A DNA stretch of 64,000 bases from Sphingobium nicotianae (GTDB lineage: Bacteria > Pseudomonadota > Alphaproteobacteria > Sphingomonadales > Sphingomonadaceae). Positions 15,059 through 26,208 of this stretch are shown piece after piece. The notes under the pieces are model-generated. The model did not search any database. It worked only from the letters and a program-made list of their open reading frames with translations, and was not told where the DNA came from. The first letter of the stretch is position 1. Every line of letters starts with the position of its first letter. The translations under genes and the position numbers were made by a program. The stretch is taken from NCBI RefSeq assembly GCF_018603885.1, contig NZ_JAHGAW010000005.1, positions 124,001-188,000 on the forward strand, written 5' to 3'.

Positions 15059-15086
15059 TGCTAACGAATTCTGGAGGGACTGAACA

Positions 15087-16100
15087 ATGCGGGCATGGCA
15101 ATTGGCGGCGGGTGCGACGTCGCTCGATGATCTCCACCTCGTGGACCTCGACGATCCCAGGGCCGGGCCGGGACAGGTCGCGATCCGGGTCCATGCCTGC
15201 TCGCTGAACTATCGCGATCAGGCGATCGTCAAGGGCCGCTACATGGGCGGCCCGGTCCCCGCACCCATCGTGCCGCTGTCGGACGGTGCGGGCGAGGTGA
15301 TCGCGGTCGGGGAGGGTGTCTCCCGCTTCAAGGTCGGCGATCGCGTCGCCGGCACCTTCTTCCAGAGCTGGCCGGACGGGCCGCCCAATCCGCATATGGG
15401 CGCTGCGCTGGGCGCGGCCGGTGCACCGGGCATGCTCGCGCAGACCGTCGTGCTGCCCGAGAGCGGTGTGGTCCACATTGCCCAATCGCTGAGCTATGCC
15501 GAGGCGGCCTGCCTGCCTTGCGCCGGCGTCACCGCATGGAACGCCCTGTTCGAAGGGCCGCGGCCGGTCAAGCCGGGCGACAAGGTGCTGCTCCTCGGCA
15601 CCGGCGGCGTCTCGATCATCGCGCTGCAGCTCGCCAAGGCGGCCGGCTGCGAGGTCATCATCACCTCCTCCGACAATGCCAAGCTCGAACGTACGAAGGC
15701 GCTCGGCGCGGACCATGGCGTCAACTACAAGGATGTCGAAAATTGGGGCCAGCATGTCGGGGCCGGTCTCGGCGGCGTCGACAAGGTGGTCGAGGTCGGC
15801 GGCGCGGGCACGCTGCAGCAGAGCTTCGCGGCCCTGCGCCACAGTGCCGAGGTGGCGCTAATCGGCGTGCTCAATCCGGTCGGCGGGCCGAACCCGGCGG
15901 GCCTGATGATGACGGGCAGCATCCTGCGCGGCATCTTCGTCGGCTCGCGCCGCATGGCCGAGAAGCTCGCCGGCGCGATCGACGCCAATGGAATCAAGCC
16001 GGTGATCGGCGCGCGCTTCGCCTTCGAGGATGCCAAGAAGGCCTATGACTATACGACGACATCGGACCTGTTCAGTAAGGTTGTGATCGACACCGCCTGA
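15087..16100 (+). CDS. Zinc-free MDR-family oxidoreductase (quinone-oxidoreductase-like)
   Basis: A 337-residue medium-chain dehydrogenase/reductase. The N-terminal GroES-like domain contains SLNYRDQAIVKGRY (near 36) and PLSDGAGEVIAVGEGVSRF (near 65). The Rossmann domain has GVTAWNALFE (near 147) and LLGTGGVSIIALQLAKAAG (near 170). The structural-zinc cysteine cluster of classical alcohol dehydrogenases is missing, so NADPH-dependent quinone or enone reduction is more likely than alcohol oxidation. RBS GGAGGG is well placed. It probably starts an operon with the hydrolase and VOC genes, under the palindrome just upstream. Confidence 0.8.
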   Translation: MRAWQLAAGATSLDDLHLVDLDDPRAGPGQVAIRVHACSLNYRDQAIVKGRYMGGPVPAPIVPLSDGAGEVIAVGEGVSRFKVGDRVAGTFFQSWPDGPPNPHMGAALGAAGAPGMLAQTVVLPESGVVHIAQSLSYAEAACLPCAGVTAWNALFEGPRPVKPGDKVLLLGTGGVSIIALQLAKAAGCEVIITSSDNAKLERTKALGADHGVNYKDVENWGQHVGAGLGGVDKVVEVGGAGTLQQSFAALRHSAEVALIGVLNPVGGPNPAGLMMTGSILRGIFVGSRRMAEKLAGAIDANGIKPVIGARFAFEDAKKAYDYTTTSDLFSKVVIDTA

Positions 16101-16113
16101 CGGATTCCGGCCG

Positions 16114-16848
16114 ATGGCGAGCTTCCTCCTGATCCACGGCGCCTGGCACGGCGGCTGGTGCTTCGATCGGCTGCGTGGTCCGCTCGAGGCGACCGGTCAT
16201 GTCGTGGCGGCGCCCGATCTGCCCGGCATGGGCGGCGACGCGAGGGCGCTCGGCGCGGCGTCGCTTTCAGGCTGGGCGGCCTTCGTCGCGGAGGAGGCCC
16301 GCAAGCTGCCCAGCCCGGTGATCCTGTGCGGCCATAGTCGGGGCGGGCTCGTCATCAGCCAGGCGGCCGAGCATGCGCCGGAGCTGTTCAGTGATCTGGT
16401 CTATATCACCGCCGCGCTCGTGCCCGATGGCAAGAGCCTCTACGACGTCATCGGTGCGGCGATGGAAGGCGATGATTTCGGCACCGCGCTCAGCCCGGTC
16501 GCCGATGGACTGGGGCTGGTCTTCGATGCCGAGGCCGCCATTCCGGTCTTCTACAACCAGTGCGCTCCCGCCGATCAGGCCGCGAGCGCCGCGCGTCTCG
16601 TCGCCGAGCCCGTCCGCCCACTCGGGACGCCGCTGTCGCTCAGCGCTGCGCGGTTCGGCAGCCTGCCGCGCCATTATATCGAATGCGCCAACGATCAGTG
16701 CTTCCCGCTCGCCGCCCAGCGCGCCATGCAGGCAGGCATGCCGTGCGACACGGTCGTGACGCTGGAGAGCGATCACAGCCCCTTCGTCTGCGTGCCTGAG
16801 CAACTGGCCGGGGTCCTTATCGAGATAGCAAACAGGAGAGAGACATGA
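16114..16848 (+). CDS. Alpha/beta-hydrolase (esterase)
   Basis: A 244-residue alpha/beta-hydrolase. The oxyanion-hole motif is LLIHGAWHGGWCFDRL (near residue 4) and the nucleophile elbow is CGHSRGGL with Ser near residue 75. A late Asp in ECANDQCFPL (near 192) and His in SDHSPFVC (near 222) complete a Ser-Asp-His triad. The family includes plant methyl-esterase-like and bacterial EstC-like enzymes. It follows the MDR gene by 13 bases and overlaps the VOC gene, so all three are probably one transcript. An aromatic ester is a fair guess as substrate but is not established. Confidence 0.8.
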   Translation: MASFLLIHGAWHGGWCFDRLRGPLEATGHVVAAPDLPGMGGDARALGAASLSGWAAFVAEEARKLPSPVILCGHSRGGLVISQAAEHAPELFSDLVYITAALVPDGKSLYDVIGAAMEGDDFGTALSPVADGLGLVFDAEAAIPVFYNQCAPADQAASAARLVAEPVRPLGTPLSLSAARFGSLPRHYIECANDQCFPLAAQRAMQAGMPCDTVVTLESDHSPFVCVPEQLAGVLIEIANRRET

Positions 16849-17393
16849 TCCGGAAAATGCGCTTCGGCGGCGAGATCGGCACGATCTGCCAGATGGCCTA
16901 TGTGGTGAAGGATATTGACGAGGCGATCGCCTGGTGGGTCGAGAAGATGGGTGTCGGCCCATGGTTCGTGCTGCCGAGCTTCGGTGGCGAGGGTCATGTC
17001 TTTCGCGGCAAGCCCTGCACCAGCTACGTCAAGATCGCGATGAGCTTCGCCGGCTCCATGAATATCGAACTGCTCCAGACGCTCGACGACGAGCCGTCCG
17101 TCTATAAGGAGACGATCGACAGGGTCGGCTATGGTTTCCATCATTTCGGCTTTGCCATCGCGGGCGACGAGATCGAGGCGGAGGTCGAGCGCCGCGTCGC
17201 GAGGGGGGAAGTTCTGGCTCATCGCGCGCCGGTGCCGACCGGCGGCAAGGTTGCGTATTTCGAGGGCGGGGCAGGGGCGCCCGGCTTCGTCGAGCTGATC
17301 CCGGCGACCGCAGGAATGGACGAGGGCTTCACCCGTTTCTGGGAGCAGACCCGCGAATGGGACGGCAAGGATCCCATCCGTCCGTTCGCCTGA
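16845..17393 (+). CDS. VOC-family (glyoxalase/dioxygenase fold) protein
   Basis: 182 residues of the vicinal-oxygen-chelate fold. The segment MAYVVKDIDEAIAWWVEKM (near 16), typical of the first beta-alpha-beta unit, precedes GYGFHHFGFAI with His pairs near residue 98 and a C-terminal GFVELIPAT strand with a Glu metal ligand. The protein is close in layout to methylmalonyl-CoA epimerase/glyoxalase-like members. Its start overlaps the hydrolase stop (ATGA) behind AGGAGAGAG. The reaction is unknown; a lyase or isomerase step on an aromatic breakdown product would fit the setting. Confidence 0.75.
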   Translation: MIRKMRFGGEIGTICQMAYVVKDIDEAIAWWVEKMGVGPWFVLPSFGGEGHVFRGKPCTSYVKIAMSFAGSMNIELLQTLDDEPSVYKETIDRVGYGFHHFGFAIAGDEIEAEVERRVARGEVLAHRAPVPTGGKVAYFEGGAGAPGFVELIPATAGMDEGFTRFWEQTREWDGKDPIRPFA

Positions 17394-17494
17394 GCGCGCG
17401 AAACTGGCAGCTTTTGCGTCAATCCGTGCGCCGTGATCGATCATCAGATCGTCGCGGTAGCGGGCCAAATTCATGCTGCATCGCAGCGCAAGAT

Positions 17495-17527
17495 TTCGTT
17501 TGTGTAACATACGAATTTCCGTATGTT
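17495..17527. promoter_or_regulatory. Operator region of the ligM operon
   Basis: Two elements adjoin. TTCGTTTGTGTAAC (17495-17508) recurs almost unchanged upstream of the formate dehydrogenase operon. Overlapping it, AACATACG, six bases, then CGTATGTT is a perfect 8-base inverted repeat (17506-17527), 78 bases before the ligM ATG. In SYK-6, ligM is repressed by the MarR-type DesR, and a dyad of this size would suit a MarR or similar dimer. The regulator here is not proven. Confidence 0.55.
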
Positions 17528-17586
17528 CCGCCGCACCTTTGATTCGGCGCTTTCCTGGAAAGCTGAACTGAACCTCGCGATGTTGA

Positions 17587-19020
<1,434 letters not shown>

Positions 19021-19102
19021 TCTGATTTGGCTTCGGGCGGCCGCTCCATTGGAGTGGTCGCCCGCGGCAACCCGTTTCAGGCTCTTCGTTTTTCCTGTGT
19101 GA

Positions 19103-20026
<924 letters not shown>

Positions 20027-20111
20027 GCGCGCAAGCGCCGCCCTGCGCATAGACGGATACCCGGGCCTTCACGCCGAACCGGCCCGGTTCTCACAGGAAG
20101 GACGAGGACAC

Positions 20112-21788
20112 ATGGCTCAAGGCTCTGATATCGAGGTCGCGCGCGCCGCGAAGATGCAGAATATCGCCGACGTGGGCGCCAAGGTCGGCATCCCGCAGGA
20201 TGCGCTGCTGAACTACGGTCCCTACAAGGCCAAGATCAGCTGGGACTTCATCAACAGCGTCCAGGGCAACCCGGATGGCAAGCTGATCCTCGTCACCGCC
20301 ATCAACCCGACGCCGGCCGGCGAGGGCAAGACGACGACGACCGTCGGCCTGTCGGACGGCCTGAACGCGATCGGCAAGAAGGCCATGGCTGCGTTGCGCG
20401 AGCCATCGCTCGGCCCCTGCTTCGGCGTCAAGGGCGGCGCGGCTGGCGGCGGCTATGCGCAGGTCGTGCCGATGGAGGACATCAACCTCCACTTCACCGG
20501 TGACTTCCATGCCATCACCTCGGCGAACAACCTGCTCGCCGCGCTGATCGACAACCATATCTACTGGGGTAACACGCTCGGCCTCGATCCGCGCCGCATC
20601 GCCTGGCGGCGCGTGCTCGACATGAACGACCGCGCGCTGCGCTCGATCGTGAACTCACTCGGCGGCGTATCGAATGGCTATCCGCGCGAGGATGGCTTCG
20701 ACATCACCGTGGCCTCTGAAGTCATGGCGATCCTATGCCTCGCCTCGGACCTCAAGGATCTGGAGCGTCGCCTCGGCAACATCCACGCCGGCTACACGCG
20801 TGACCGCAAGGCGGTGACGGCGGCCGAGCTCAAGGCGTCGGGCGCGATGACCGTGTTGCTCAAAGATGCGCTGCAGCCCAACCTCGTCCAGACGCTGGAA
20901 AACAACCCGGTCCTGATCCACGGCGGCCCGTTCGCGAACATCGCGCATGGCTGCAACTCGGTGCTCGCGACGACGACGGCGCTCAAGATCGCCGACTATG
21001 TCGTGACGGAAGCCGGCTTCGGTGCCGACCTCGGCGCCGAGAAGTTCTTCGACATCAAGAGCCGCAAGGCCGGCCTCAAGCCGGCGGCGGCGGTGATCGT
21101 CGCGACGGTCCGTGCGCTCAAGATGCACGGCGGCGTTGAGAAGGCCGATCTCGGTACGGCCAATCCGGACGCGGTACGCAAGGGCGGCGTCAACCTGGCC
21201 CGCCACATCGAGAATATCCGCCAGTTCGGCGTTCCTGCGGTGGTTGCGATCAACAATTTCTACACCGACACGCCGGAGGAAATCGCGGTCGTCAAGGAAA
21301 TCGCCGCCGCTGCCGGCGCCGAGGCCGTGCTCTGCACGCACTGGGCGAACGGCTCGAAGGGCACCGAGGAACTGGCCCACAAGGTGGTCGAGCTCGCCGA
21401 GAGCGGTTCGGCCAACTTCGCACCGATCTATCCCGACGACATGCCGCTGTTCGACAAGATCGACACGATCGCCAAGCGCATCTACCGCGCGACCGAGGCG
21501 ACGGCCGACAGCAGCGTGCGCAACAAGCTGAAGGGCTGGGAGAAGGACGGCTATGGTCATCTCCCCATCTGTATGGCCAAGACGCAGTACAGCTTCTCGA
21601 CCGATCCGGCTCTGCGCGGCGCGCCGACCGACCATGTCGTGACCGTCCGCGACGTGATCCTCTCAGCCGGTGCCGAGTTCGTGGTCGCGGTCTGCGGCGA
21701 CATCATGCGGATGCCCGGTCTGCCCAAGACTCCGTCGGCGGATTTCATCCGCCTCGACGAAAAAGGCCAGATCGAGGGCCTCTTCTAA
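20112..21788 (+). CDS. ligH: Formate-tetrahydrofolate ligase
   Basis: 558 residues, the full family length. The ATP-binding P-loop [16 protein letters not shown] lies near residue 72; [19 protein letters not shown] (near 97) and [17 protein letters not shown] (near 131) are FTHFS signatures. The enzyme interconverts 10-formyl-THF plus ADP/Pi with formate, THF and ATP. In SYK-6 the gene next to metF and ligM is called ligH and is needed for growth on vanillate and syringate. Running in the formate-releasing direction it regenerates THF and gains ATP. The methenyl/methylene step (FolD) between MetF and this enzyme is not encoded in the window. Confidence 0.92.
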   Translation: MAQGSDIEVARAAKMQNIADVGAKVGIPQDALLNYGPYKAKISWDFINSVQGNPDGKLILVTAINPTPAGEGKTTTTVGLSDGLNAIGKKAMAALREPSLGPCFGVKGGAAGGGYAQVVPMEDINLHFTGDFHAITSANNLLAALIDNHIYWGNTLGLDPRRIAWRRVLDMNDRALRSIVNSLGGVSNGYPREDGFDITVASEVMAILCLASDLKDLERRLGNIHAGYTRDRKAVTAAELKASGAMTVLLKDALQPNLVQTLENNPVLIHGGPFANIAHGCNSVLATTTALKIADYVVTEAGFGADLGAEKFFDIKSRKAGLKPAAAVIVATVRALKMHGGVEKADLGTANPDAVRKGGVNLARHIENIRQFGVPAVVAINNFYTDTPEEIAVVKEIAAAAGAEAVLCTHWANGSKGTEELAHKVVELAESGSANFAPIYPDDMPLFDKIDTIAKRIYRATEATADSSVRNKLKGWEKDGYGHLPICMAKTQYSFSTDPALRGAPTDHVVTVRDVILSAGAEFVVAVCGDIMRMPGLPKTPSADFIRLDEKGQIEGLF

Positions 21789-21815
21789 CCCACAAAGCGC
21801 CACCGCGCTGACGAG

Positions 21816-21848
21816 GGGGCTCGGACCGGTTGGTCCGGGCCCTTTTCG
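21816..21848 (+). terminator. Rho-independent terminator of ligM-metF-ligH
   Basis: GGGCTCGGACC and GGTCCGGGCCC form an 11-base stem (one G-U pair) around a GGTT loop, followed by TTTTCGTTT, about 30 bases after the ligH stop. It marks the end of the O-demethylation operon. Confidence 0.8.
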
Positions 21849-22084
21849 TTTGTGCCGTAGCGTTCGAGCGCTTCGCCCGAGGTTTGTGCGCAGTTGCAGC
21901 GCCCCACCACGGGCGGTCTTTTCTGCGGGACGTACGTCGTATGGCGTATTCATCTCCCCACACCCCCGGAGCAACATAGGTGATCGGTCGAAAAGCCGAA
22001 CTAGGTATCTATCTGAAAATTCAAGAAATCAGGAGAAATCTAGCGGAGAGGATGGCGCAGGCAAGAAAACCACAAGGGGGCCAT

Positions 22085-24769
22085 ATGCGACATCTATCGA
22101 CTATTTCGCGAGCGACGCTCGCCATCGCGCTCGTCTTCGGGGCGGCCGGAGAGGCCTTCGCCCAGGCCGACGCGCCGCAGGACGCCGAGGCGGAACCGCA
22201 GGACGCGATCATCGTGACCGGCACTCGCGTCACCGGTCTCAAGGCGTCCGACAGCCCGACGCCGGTTCAGGTGCTTGGTGCCGATCTCCTCAAGCGCGTC
22301 GGCCAGACCGATCTCATGCAGGCGCTCGGCCAAAACCTGCCGAGCATCCAGGTGCAGGCCTTCGGCAATGACCAGACGGCCTTCCATCCATCGATCAAGC
22401 TGCGCGGTCTCAATCCGAACCACACTTTGGTCCTCGTCAACGGCAAGCGCCGTCACGGCACCTCGAATGTCGTCGTCACCAACGCGCTGTGGACGGGCGG
22501 CGCGGCGCCGGACATCGGCCTCATCCCGCAGGATTCGATCGAGCGCCTTGAGGTGTTGCAGGACGGGGCGGCCGCCCAGTATGGCACGGACGCCATCGCG
22601 GGCGTCGTCAACATCATCCTCAAGAAGAATGCTTCCGGCGGCGTGATCAACGTCACCGGCGGCAAGTATTTCGCGGGCGATGGCCTCAACCAGAGCTACA
22701 TGGGCAATGTCGGCTTCGCGCCGATCGAGGACATGTATGTCTCGGTCACCGCCGAACATAAGGTCCATGACTACAGTTTCCGCGGCGACGTCGATCCCCG
22801 TGTCGTCGATACCGGCCAGAGCGGCTCGGCCAACACCGGCAGTAATGGCGGCCGTACCATCCTCGCCCGTTATCCCGGCGTGAAGAATTTCCCGAACTAT
22901 CCCTATGTGAACCGCATTTTCGGCGATGGCCGGATGATCCTCACCAATGTGATGTACAATGCCGGCTATACCGGCATCGAAGGTATCGAGATTTACTCGT
23001 TTGGCACGCTCTCCCGCCGCGTGGGCCGCACTTACCAGAATTACCGCCTGCCCAACGTGGTCTATGGCAAGTCGGCCCAGGCGTCGGTGAACACGGCCAA
23101 CCCGACCGGCGATATTCCGTTCAAGGCCGGTTTCTCGCCGCAGGAAGTGCTGCGCGAGCTCGACTTCGCGATCACAAGCGGTGTCAAGGGCGAGTTTGGC
23201 AACACCACGGTCGATGCGAGCCTGACCTATGGCCGCGACACCAACAAGGTCTATGTGGAAGGCTCGGCGAATGCCGCGCTCTACTATGACAGCTCGACGC
23301 TTACTCAGAACGGCTATTCGCCGAGCGATGTGCATGACGGCGACTTCGTCGGCTCGCAGTGGGTCGCCGCACTCGATCTCACGCATGAGCTGGACATCGG
23401 CATGGCCCAGCCCCTCAACATCGCCGGGGGTCTGGAATGGCGCCGCGAGCGCTATGAACTGGTGGCGGGCGAGCCGGCCTCCTATTACGTCGGCAGCGGC
23501 TTCCTCCAGGGCGGTATCCAGTCCTTCTTCGGCTACTCGCCGGCCAACGCCAGTGCGCATACCCGCGAGGATTTCTCGCAGTATCTGGACCTCTCGATCA
23601 AGCCGATCGATCCGCTGCTGATCGATGCGGCCGTGCGTCACGAACATTATACCGACTTCGGTGATACGACCGTGTTCAAGGGCACGGCTCGTTATGACAT
23701 CACCCCGACCTTCGCCATTCGAGGCACGGCCTCGACCGGCTTCCGGGCACCGACCCTGGCCGAAGGCTATTATTCGGGCATCAACGTCAGCGTGTCGTCC
23801 CTGTCCGGCATTTTCGCGCCGAACTCGGCCGGTGCGGCTTTCCTTGGGCTGTCTGGCCTCAAGCCTGAAAAGTCGACCAACTTCAGCGCGGGCGTCGTTG
23901 TCCGTCCGTTCGATGGCATGACCATCACGCTCGATGGCTACTCCATCTATCTGCGCGATCGGATTGTGCAGTCGGCGGGCTTCACCGGCTACTCCAACAA
24001 CTGCAAATATCTGCCCGGCGGCTACACGCAGGGCATGGATGTGAATGCCGCCAAGGCCGCCTTCACCGGCACCTGCACCGGCTTCATCTCGCCATCGGTG
24101 CTTGACGCGCTCGCCGCCAATGGCGTGCCGATCATCCCGGTCATCACCGCCATCAATGGCGGCGCGAGCGGATCACTGAACGTCAATGCCTTTGTGAACG
24201 GCCTCAATACCGTGACCCAGGGCCTCGACTTCCTGGCGACCTACACGACGGACTTCGGCGACTGGGGCCGGGTCGATTGGTCGGTCGCCGCCAACTACAA
24301 CAAGACCCGGGTCTCGTCGATCGGAGCGCCGCCATCCAAGGTCAACCAGCTTCAGGGCATTTTCGACAGATATGCCCAGTCGGCTGTGACCGATGCGTCG
24401 CCCAAGTGGCGTCTCAACTATGGCATCTTCTGGCAGAAGGGCATCTTCAGCGTCAGCCTGCGTGAGTCCATCTATGGCAAGACCAAGCTGTTGGCCTCGC
24501 GTCCCGCCAATGCTAATATCGACTATTATCAGCATGTTGGCACGAAGGGCATCACCGATATCGAAGTCGGTATCGAGCCCAAGAAGGGCCTGAAGCTGGC
24601 GATCGGTGCGAACAACCTGTTCGATATCTATCCTGACAAGCTGCCGGCCGATATTCGCCAGGAGCAGTACAACCTCAGCTCCACCGCCTACATCAGCCAG
24701 TATCCGTCCTTTTCGCCGATCGGCATCAACGGCGGCTATTATTATGCGCGTGTGACAGCAAAGTTCTGA
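22085..24769 (+). CDS. TonB-dependent outer-membrane receptor
   Basis: 894 residues. A signal peptide ends AFAQA. A TonB-box-like EPQDAIIVTGTRV and a plug domain follow, with LPSIQVQAFGNDQTAFHPS and GLNPNHTLVLVNGKRRHG (near residue 115), then IERLEVLQDGAAAQYGTDAI (near 150). A 22-stranded barrel ends in YYYARVTAKF with terminal Phe. The plug style is that of sphingomonad receptors without an evident siderophore signature. Placement behind ligM-metF-ligH suggests uptake of a lignin-derived aromatic, as shown for some sphingomonad receptors, but substrate is inference. Start: the ATG after AAGGGGG, giving a clean signal peptide. The 296-base upstream spacer contains the palindrome GACGTACGTC. 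Confidence 0.88.
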   Translation: MRHLSTISRATLAIALVFGAAGEAFAQADAPQDAEAEPQDAIIVTGTRVTGLKASDSPTPVQVLGADLLKRVGQTDLMQALGQNLPSIQVQAFGNDQTAFHPSIKLRGLNPNHTLVLVNGKRRHGTSNVVVTNALWTGGAAPDIGLIPQDSIERLEVLQDGAAAQYGTDAIAGVVNIILKKNASGGVINVTGGKYFAGDGLNQSYMGNVGFAPIEDMYVSVTAEHKVHDYSFRGDVDPRVVDTGQSGSANTGSNGGRTILARYPGVKNFPNYPYVNRIFGDGRMILTNVMYNAGYTGIEGIEIYSFGTLSRRVGRTYQNYRLPNVVYGKSAQASVNTANPTGDIPFKAGFSPQEVLRELDFAITSGVKGEFGNTTVDASLTYGRDTNKVYVEGSANAALYYDSSTLTQNGYSPSDVHDGDFVGSQWVAALDLTHELDIGMAQPLNIAGGLEWRRERYELVAGEPASYYVGSGFLQGGIQSFFGYSPANASAHTREDFSQYLDLSIKPIDPLLIDAAVRHEHYTDFGDTTVFKGTARYDITPTFAIRGTASTGFRAPTLAEGYYSGINVSVSSLSGIFAPNSAGAAFLGLSGLKPEKSTNFSAGVVVRPFDGMTITLDGYSIYLRDRIVQSAGFTGYSNNCKYLPGGYTQGMDVNAAKAAFTGTCTGFISPSVLDALAANGVPIIPVITAINGGASGSLNVNAFVNGLNTVTQGLDFLATYTTDFGDWGRVDWSVAANYNKTRVSSIGAPPSKVNQLQGIFDRYAQSAVTDASPKWRLNYGIFWQKGIFSVSLRESIYGKTKLLASRPANANIDYYQHVGTKGITDIEVGIEPKKGLKLAIGANNLFDIYPDKLPADIRQEQYNLSSTAYISQYPSFSPIGINGGYYYARVTAKF

Positions 24770-24796
24770 TCATCCGGGTCATCGCGAATAAGGGGA

Positions 24797-24824
24797 GGGG
24801 CGTCCTGTGGGGCGCCCCTTTCTT
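24797..24824 (+). terminator. Rho-independent terminator after the TonB receptor
   Basis: GGGGCG and CGCCCC pair around a 10-base loop, followed by TTTCTT, 28 bases after the receptor stop. It lies just before the convergent SDR gene. Confidence 0.7.
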
Positions 24825-24843
24825 CGCATCGGCAACAGGGCGG

Positions 24844-25746
24844 TCACGTCGCATGGCGGGCAGCCTCGCGAGCCTTGGCATAGCTGGCCCGGCGCATCGT
24901 CTCGAAACCGGTGCGCTGCTCGAAACCGGGATCTTCCGGATAGTCGCGAAAATCGCCCAGTGTTTCCTCAAACAGCCCGGCCAGCTCATCCCTGAACTCC
25001 GGGTGCGGGAAGATGTGGGTGCGGTTCTCGCGCATCCCGTCCAGCACGCGCGCGGCAATGACGTCCGGCTCCATGCCGTGCTGGTGAAGCTGCTCCATCC
25101 GCGTGACGCCAGCCTCGTCGACCGGCTTCATCGCGCCCTTGAGGGCATCGGGGCGGACCTCGTCGCTGGCGAAGATCTGGCTCTTCACCAGCCCCGGGCA
25201 CAGCACCGACACACCAATGCCGTGTGGCGCGAGGCTATAACGAAGTGATTCCGAGAGGCCGCGGACGGCGAACTTGGTGGTGTTATAGATGCCCGGCGCG
25301 CCGGCGGCGAGGAAAGAGGCCATGGACGCGGTGTTGACGATATAGCCGCCCAGGCCCCGCGCCTTCATGCGGGGCGCGAAGGTCATGACGCCGTTGATCA
25401 CGCCATGGAGATTGACCCCCATCACCCAGTCCCAATCGTCGAAGCTGGACTCGTCGATGGTCTGGAAGAGGTTGATGCCGGCATTGTTGAAGAGGAGGGA
25501 GACCGGGCCGAGCCGCTCCTCCACCTCGTCGGCGACGCGCGGCCAGTCGGCCCGGCTGGCGACGTCGAGCTTCACGCCCATCGCTTCCTGGTTGTCGAAG
25601 CTCTCCAGCGCCTTATCGATCGCATCCTGACGGATGTCGGCGATCGCGACCTTGGCGCCTTCGGCAAGGAGGGCGCGCGCGATGCCCAGGCCGACGCCAT
25701 TGGCGCCTCCGGTGATGAAGGCGGTGCGGCCGGCGAAATCGATCAT
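24844..25746 (-). CDS. LigD-like C-alpha dehydrogenase (SDR)
   Basis: A 300-residue SDR, longer than average because of a C-terminal extension, as in LigD, LigL, LigN and LigO. The cofactor loop is TGGANGVGLGIA (near 12). The segment DDWDWVMGVNLHGVINGVMT (near 104) and the tail HQHGMEPD then FPHPEFRDEL (near 235-262) match LigD's DDFDWIIGVNLNGVING, HQHGLEPE and PYPEVREGL. The Tyr-Lys pair is in YNTTKFA. These enzymes oxidise the C-alpha alcohol of guaiacylglycerol-beta-aryl ethers to the ketone with NAD+, the step before GST ether cleavage. Stereospecificity cannot be inferred. It is transcribed away from the MFS gene. Confidence 0.8.
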   Translation of the reverse strand: MIDFAGRTAFITGGANGVGLGIARALLAEGAKVAIADIRQDAIDKALESFDNQEAMGVKLDVASRADWPRVADEVEERLGPVSLLFNNAGINLFQTIDESSFDDWDWVMGVNLHGVINGVMTFAPRMKARGLGGYIVNTASMASFLAAGAPGIYNTTKFAVRGLSESLRYSLAPHGIGVSVLCPGLVKSQIFASDEVRPDALKGAMKPVDEAGVTRMEQLHQHGMEPDVIAARVLDGMRENRTHIFPHPEFRDELAGLFEETLGDFRDYPEDPGFEQRTGFETMRRASYAKAREAARHAT

Positions 25747-26208
25747 GGACAGTCCTTCATTGGTAGCTGGGCTGGGGTTGTTTTGTTCGCCAGCCGTGGC
25801 GTTGTGGCATCCATCGGCGCATCATTTTCTTGCGAAGTTCACGAAGGTCACGGGGCAAACGGAATTTCAGAAAGTGTTCTGGCGAGTCGTGGATGTGATC
25901 CGCGCCTCGCCCCGGGGGCAGCATGCCTGGGTCCGGGCAAAGTAGGACAGCGGTTTTTTGCTCCCTTCCGGCCGGCATCGGGCTCATCATGATCACGCGG
26001 CTCTGGCCTCTCCCTGGTCCGTTCCGCCGCATGAGGCCTGATGAAATGGCCCGGGCTTGCGCGGCACTTGCGGATCGTCTCTAAAGCATGGCAATGGGGC
26101 AGTGCAATAGTTGGACAAAATCAACGTTGCGTGTGAATCGGGTCAAAGGGGTTGGTCGCCGGTGAACGTGCGGTCGCCGTCAGGGTCAAGAAGAGAGGAC
26201 GTAATTTC
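25747..26208. other. Intergenic region between the SDR and MFS genes
   Basis: This 460-base divergent spacer has no convincing gene. It holds GCGAAGTTCACGAAGGTCAC (25832), which reappears in inverted orientation as CGTGACCTTCGTGACCTTCG near 59.23 kb and looks like part of another dispersed repeat. Near the MFS start, TTGGACAAAATCAACG resembles a -35 region. Promoters for both flanking genes must lie here. Confidence 0.5.

Noticed and set aside
21844..21854. Third TTCGTTTGTG occurrence, after ligH
   Set aside because: It is the T-rich tail of the ligH terminator and then diverges (GCC), so it was not counted with the ligM and fds elements.
21929..21938. GACGTACGTC palindrome upstream of the TonB receptor gene as an operator
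   Set aside because: A 10-base palindrome without spacing or repetition is expected by chance several times in a window of this size; noted only in the receptor entry.
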